DNA of 19,346 nt. Source: Cryomorphaceae bacterium. Its GTDB lineage: Bacteria; Bacteroidota; Bacteroidia; Flavobacteriales; Schleiferiaceae. This document shows, piece after piece, positions 16,678 through 19,346 of the stretch; within the stretch, counting starts at the first letter, position 1; every line of letters starts with the position of its first letter. A program made the position numbers and the translations under genes. The notes below the pieces were generated by a model, which saw nothing but the letters and a program-made list of their open reading frames with translations, had not been told where the DNA came from and made no database searches. The stretch spans positions 1 to 19,346 of the forward strand of contig JAIUMB010000025.1 in assembly GCA_022565745.1 (NCBI GenBank). The letters are read 5' to 3'.

Positions 16678-17212
16678 AAATCGGACGGTCTTTTTTCATA
16701 AAAGCGGCGATGATTAGCGCTAAAATGGCAGAGAAAAGCAAGCCTGTGAAGAACCCGCGCACTTGTGTACTGGTTCCAAACTGATTGTTTTCTTCCAAGG
16801 ACTTGATGAGGTCCTCTATATCGGAAACATCACCCCCGAATCGCTCAGCCATAGAAACAGTGTTTTCAATCACTTTTTCCTGTATATCATCCGCGGCTTG
16901 AGGATCGATGACATTAAACAGTAAAATTACGAAAGTGGTCGTGATTAATGAATAAATCAATGAGGTTAAAAAAGCTACGGTAAAGGCTTCCTTAAAAGAC
17001 ACAAACCCTTCTTTGGCTTTTTTAACAGCACGAACTGCTACAATCAAGATGACGATATTCACTACAAATAGAGAACCTGTAACTAAGTAATTAACAAACA
17101 AGTCTCTCGAAAACAAATACGCCACCAAATAAAAACCAACATTGATGGCCGCCAAAGTGAGACCCCAGCGTGAGGTTTCTTGTTTGACTACAGGGTCTAT
17201 GTTTGAAAGCAT
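16670..17212 (-). CDS. DUF4199 family membrane protein
   Basis: A 180-residue integral membrane protein. The ATG at 17212 (MLSNIDPVVKQETSRWGLTL) is preferred over an upstream GTG- or CTG-type extension because a promoter box lies between them and the N-terminus then fits the DUF4199 layout. Four hydrophobic segments are visible (about 16-34, 40-60, 74-98, 152-171), with a hydrophilic acidic loop at about 105-140 (DPQAADDIQEKVIENTVSMA). VSFKEAFTVAFLTSLIYSLI is the conserved family block. The function is unknown. It overlaps the downstream GT2 gene by 8 nt, suggesting a role with, or an anchor for, the lipid-linked sugar transferase. Confidence 0.82.
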   Translation of the reverse strand: MLSNIDPVVKQETSRWGLTLAAINVGFYLVAYLFSRDLFVNYLVTGSLFVVNIVILIVAVRAVKKAKEGFVSFKEAFTVAFLTSLIYSLITTTFVILLFNVIDPQAADDIQEKVIENTVSMAERFGGDVSDIEDLIKSLEENNQFGTSTQVRGFFTGLLFSAILALIIAAFMKKDRPIYE

Positions 17213-17239
17213 GGTGTTTTGGTCATTTAATATTTGCCA

Positions 17240-17257
17240 CAAACCTACGCAAAAATA
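17240..17257 (-). promoter_or_regulatory. two overlapping -7 boxes for the DUF4199-glycosyltransferase unit
   Basis: On the minus strand TATTTTTG (17257-17250) and TAGGTTTG (17247-17240) both fit TAnnTTTG, about 30-40 nt before the DUF4199 ATG. A TTG at 17277-17275 is 17 nt upstream of the first box. Which one is used cannot be decided. Confidence 0.5.
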
Positions 17258-17293
17258 TCTTTTTACCGACATCTCAATTTTGAGGACAACACC

Positions 17294-17301
17294 TACTTTT
17301 G
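17294..17301 (+). promoter_or_regulatory. -7 box for the alpha/beta hydrolase gene (TACTTTTG)
   Basis: TACTTTTG fits TAnnTTTG about 40 nt before the hydrolase ATG at 17341. It makes a divergent pair with the DUF4199 promoter boxes at 17240-17257. No well-spaced -33 element was seen. Confidence 0.45.
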
Positions 17302-17340
17302 TTAGCTGTATTTCAACATGCATTTAATAATAAAAAAAAC

Positions 17341-18771
17341 ATGAAGAATTTTTGGCGCTTCTTTAGCCTAGTTATTAGCTCTTTCTTAATCAGCATTTCT
17401 GCTTACGGACAAGATTTCAACGGCAGCTGGATAGGAAAGCTTGATGTTGGGACGATGGAGATGCGTATCAACATCCATATTTCAACATCAGAAAGTGGTC
17501 AGCTCACGGGTACATTTGACAGTCCAGATCAGGGGGCGTTTGATTTGCCTTTTACTTCGGTTACGGTGACTGATGACGAATTGACTTGCATCAATGAATC
17601 TATGGGCATAACGCTTACCGCGGCATTTATTGAAGATAACGATTTGGAGGCACGCTGGCTACAGGGAGGTATGGCATTTCCCGTATCATTTCAGCGCGCA
17701 GAAGGCCCAATAGGTCGCGAGAAAAAAAAGCAAGATCCCGTACCTCCTTTTCCCTACGAAGAATCATTTTTATTTGTGGTTAATGAAGATGGTGACACCA
17801 TACACGGTACCCTTACCCTACCACATGATGTAAAAAAAGCGCCCTTGGTTATCCTCATTACCGGCAGCGGTCCACAAAACCGAGATTCAGAAATCCTCGG
17901 TCATCGCCCTTTCTTGGTATTGGCAGATTACTTGAGTCGACGAGGAATAGCCGTTTTTAGATATGATGAACGCGGTGTAGGAGAGTCCGGTGGCAACTTC
18001 GAAACAGCTACTTCTCGAGACTTTGCCGCAGATGCTGGTTTGATTATACGAACCGTTGCCAATCACAAACGCATTGACAACAGGCGTATAGGGGTATATG
18101 GTCATTCGGAAGGCGCCATGGTTGCCGCCATTCTCAACGCAGAATTCATCAATCCAAATTTCTTGATATTGGCTGCCGGCCCCGGCGTCCCGATTCCCGA
18201 ACTGCTCAAACGTCAAACCGATGACATCCTCAGAATGCAAGGAACTGTTAGAAGCAAGCGCGAAGACATAAACAGTCTAAACTCGGACATATACAACTTT
18301 CTCCTCAGCAGTGAAACTTTAGAAGCTGCTTCCGTAAAAATCAACAACTACTTCAACAAATTGATTGAAAAAGCCGATGATCAAAACGATAAAGAATCAC
18401 TTCAACGCATTATGGAAACCAAGAAAAGCATGCGCGATAATGTCATGACGCCATGGTTTCATTTTTTCATCAAATTTGATCCCGATCACTATTACAGTCA
18501 GATTAATATTCCAACGCTGATCATCAACGGAAAAAAAGACTTACAAGTTTGGTGGGAAGACAACCCTACCGCCATTAAACGCCTCATAAGTGCTTCGGGA
18601 AATGAACAGGTTGAAATGAAGATTTACGACAACATCAATCACCTGTTTCAAACTTCAGAAACGGGAGCGCCGATGGAATACGCCGGAAATGAGGAAACTT
18701 TTAATGTGGATATTATGGCCGATATCGCCACTTTTATTCATGCTCAGAAAGCGGGGAAAAAAATCAAATAA
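17341..18771 (+). CDS. exported alpha/beta hydrolase (serine esterase/peptidase type)
   Basis: A 476-residue protein beginning with a signal peptide (MKNFWRFFSLVISSFLISIS, probable cleavage after AYG at residue 23). An N-terminal beta-rich domain (about 25-120) opens with FNGSWIGKLDVGTMEMRI and has further WLQGG and FQRA elements. The alpha/beta-hydrolase domain (about 140-476) has the oxyanion region VILITGSGPQNRD, FRYDERGVGESGG, nucleophile elbow GHSEG (S256), acidic residue in LIINGKKD (D400) and histidine in NINHLFQ (H434), so the triad is complete. An acidic, helical insert lies at about 300-365. It probably hydrolyses an ester or peptide in the periplasm; the substrate is unknown. The ATG at 17341 is preferred because it starts the signal peptide. 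Transcribed alone, divergent from the glycosyltransferase unit. Confidence 0.88.
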   Translation: MKNFWRFFSLVISSFLISISAYGQDFNGSWIGKLDVGTMEMRINIHISTSESGQLTGTFDSPDQGAFDLPFTSVTVTDDELTCINESMGITLTAAFIEDNDLEARWLQGGMAFPVSFQRAEGPIGREKKKQDPVPPFPYEESFLFVVNEDGDTIHGTLTLPHDVKKAPLVILITGSGPQNRDSEILGHRPFLVLADYLSRRGIAVFRYDERGVGESGGNFETATSRDFAADAGLIIRTVANHKRIDNRRIGVYGHSEGAMVAAILNAEFINPNFLILAAGPGVPIPELLKRQTDDILRMQGTVRSKREDINSLNSDIYNFLLSSETLEAASVKINNYFNKLIEKADDQNDKESLQRIMETKKSMRDNVMTPWFHFFIKFDPDHYYSQINIPTLIINGKKDLQVWWEDNPTAIKRLISASGNEQVEMKIYDNINHLFQTSETGAPMEYAGNEETFNVDIMADIATFIHAQKAGKKIK

Positions 18772-18775
18772 AAAA

Positions 18776-18835
18776 GGCAGTTCGGAAATCATCCACCACA
18801 AACACACACTTAAATCACCATGCTTCCGAACTGCC
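18776..18835. repeat. 12-bp inverted repeat with 36-nt loop after the hydrolase gene
   Basis: GGCAGTTCGGAA (18776-18787) and TTCCGAACTGCC (18824-18835) are exact complements separated by 36 nt. On the minus strand the stem is followed by TTTTTTATTTG, a terminator-like tail; on the plus strand the tail is only weakly T-rich. It starts 4 nt after the hydrolase stop. It may terminate the hydrolase mRNA, but the better T-run faces the minus strand, where no gene is apparent. Confidence 0.7.
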
Positions 18836-18941
18836 CATGTTCTTCATTTATCTCACTTTATATATACAAAAAACGGTATAAACTTGTTCGTGGGAAAGTG
18901 AATTGTTCATGTACAAATTAGCGTTTTGCTGGACTTGATTT
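18836..18941. other. unassigned intergenic stretch
   Basis: About 106 nt of AT-rich sequence between the inverted repeat and the first direct repeat. I see no credible reading frame, promoter box of the TAnnTTTG type or RNA gene in it. Confidence 0.5.
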
Positions 18942-19039
18942 AACTCCGCTGATCCTCTGTGAGACCGAATGCCGATAGTAATGACAACAAAAGCCTTGTG
19001 GATTTCGCTGCACTACATCCACAGCTTTTTTCATTTGCC
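18942..19039 (+). repeat. direct repeat copy 1, containing a hairpin
   Basis: Ninety bases from 18950 to 19039 are identical to 19071-19160, and the preceding 8 nt match at 6 positions. The spacing is 121 nt. The unit holds AGTAATGACAACAAAAGCC, then arms GTGGAT/ATCCAC around a 13-nt loop, then GCTTTTTTCATTTGCC. AAAAGC also pairs with GCTTTT, so it looks like an intrinsic terminator. No gene is attached upstream. Confidence 0.9.
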
Positions 19040-19062
19040 AACATCTACAAGTATGAAGGATG

Positions 19063-19160
19063 AACTGCGTTGATCCTCTGTGAGACCGAATGCCGATAGT
19101 AATGACAACAAAAGCCTTGTGGATTTCGCTGCACTACATCCACAGCTTTTTTCATTTGCC
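19063..19160 (+). repeat. direct repeat copy 2, left arm of a large palindrome
   Basis: This copy matches copy 1 exactly over 90 nt, from 19071 to 19160. Its right part continues into CCCACGCCC and forms one arm of the palindrome at 19098-19243. Confidence 0.9.
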
Positions 19161-19243
19161 CCCACGCCCTTCAAAAGCGAGCTTTTGGGGCGTGGGGGCA
19201 AATGAAAAAAGCCGACTCCCGTCGGCTTTTTGTTGTCATTACT
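19098..19243. repeat. large inverted repeat between direct repeat 2 and the tRNA terminator
   Basis: Outer arms: AGTAATGACAACAAAAGCC (19098-19116) and its complement with one extra base (19224-19243). Inner arms: positions 19145-19178 pair with 19181-19212. That is 25 bp (GCTTTTTTCATTTG then CCCCCACGCCC), a TT bulge at 19170-19171, and CAAAAGC/GCTTTTG with only GA between them. Between outer and inner arms the two sides differ: the left has the GTGGAT/ATCCAC hairpin, the right the GACTCCCGTC hairpin. Confidence 0.9.
19205..19231 (-). terminator. intrinsic terminator of the tRNA-Arg gene
   Basis: AAAAAGCCGAC and its exact complement enclose a 4-nt loop, with T-runs on both strands. On the minus strand it lies 19 nt after the end of the tRNA gene and is followed by TTTTTTCATTTG. 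Confidence 0.88.
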
Positions 19244-19250
19244 CTCTTAG

Positions 19251-19324
19251 TGACTCCGGGAGGATTCGAACCTCCAACCTCCTGATCCGTAGTCAGGTGC
19301 TCTATCCAGTTAAGCTACGGAGCC
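19251..19324 (-). tRNA. tRNA-Arg (anticodon ACG)
   Basis: The 74-nt minus-strand sequence folds as a full cloverleaf: acceptor GGCTCCG with CGGAGTC (one G-T pair) and discriminator A; D arm GCTT...GAGC; anticodon stem CCTGA/TCAGG with loop CTACGGA, anticodon ACG; variable loop AGGTT; T arm GGAGG-TTCGAAT-CCTCC. The anticodon reads CGU and, after deamination of A34 to inosine, CGC and CGA. CCA is not encoded and must be added after transcription. The promoter would lie beyond the right end of the window. Confidence 0.96.
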
Positions 19325-19346
19325 GCTTTGCTGTTTTGCGGGTGCA

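Noticed and set aside
17887..18240. Minus-strand reading frame of 117 codons inside the hydrolase gene
   Set aside because: It is antisense to the conserved catalytic region of the hydrolase, with no promoter or recognisable protein features.
18776..18835. attC-like recombination site of an integron
   Set aside because: The arms are a simple perfect 12-bp stem without the R/L box core sites, and there are no gene cassettes or integrase in view.
18942..19160. CRISPR array
   Set aside because: Only two repeats, each 90 nt, with one 31-nt spacer and no cas genes. Repeat length and layout do not fit a CRISPR.
19090..19346. Reading frame from ATG at 19090 open to the window end on the plus strand
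   Set aside because: It runs through the palindrome, the terminator and the antisense strand of the tRNA gene. Such frames over tRNA genes are well-known annotation artefacts.

Overview
The window looks like a stretch of a Bacteroidota chromosome, probably from a marine flavobacterium-like lineage. The phylum is well supported and the family is a guess. The evidence is recurring TAnnTTTG promoter boxes with no clear Shine-Dalgarno sites, lipoproteins with acidic or serine residues right after the lipobox cysteine, a CTDPxAxNY...DDGSC module typical of the phylum, a DUF4199 protein, a compact rpsF-rpsR-rplI operon without ssb, and a tRNA gene without encoded CCA. Most of the window is ordinary core genome. 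The less ordinary parts are a lipoprotein paralogue pair at the left and a repeat-rich, gene-free segment next to the tRNA gene at the right.

Layout. Positions 1-1213 (minus): an AMP-binding ligase, probably menE, followed by the first 45 codons of an ornithine aminotransferase. 1326-3492 (plus): a 5'-truncated copy and then an intact copy of a predicted beta-helix lipoprotein, each with its own terminator. 3692-8755 (plus): the ABC-F translation factor ettA, pheT, and a histone-deacetylase-like hydrolase starting 6 nt after pheT. 8876-10378 (plus): two small lipoprotein genes, probably one operon, ending at a strong terminator. 10537-12477 (minus): gyrB. 12787-13899 (minus): rpsF-rpsR-rplI. 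13986-14519 (minus): a secreted thioredoxin-like protein. 14580-17212 (minus): a DUF4199 membrane protein, a polyprenyl-phosphate-type family 2 glycosyltransferase and a family 4 glycosyltransferase, probably one envelope-glycan unit. 17341-18771 (plus): a secreted alpha/beta hydrolase. 18772-19250: no credible gene, but a long inverted repeat, two 121-bp-spaced direct repeats and a large palindrome. 19251-19324 (minus): tRNA-Arg(ACG).

How the genes fit together. Translation dominates: ettA, pheT, three ribosomal proteins and a tRNA, with gyrB for DNA topology. The other genes serve the envelope (lipoproteins, glycosyltransferases, exported thioredoxin and hydrolase). No complete defence, mobile or secondary-metabolite system is visible. 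The least explained segment is 18776-19250. There, two direct repeats and the tRNA terminator share the same outer sequences but carry different hairpin cores, and one direct repeat lies head-to-head with the tRNA terminator to form a roughly 146-bp inverted repeat.
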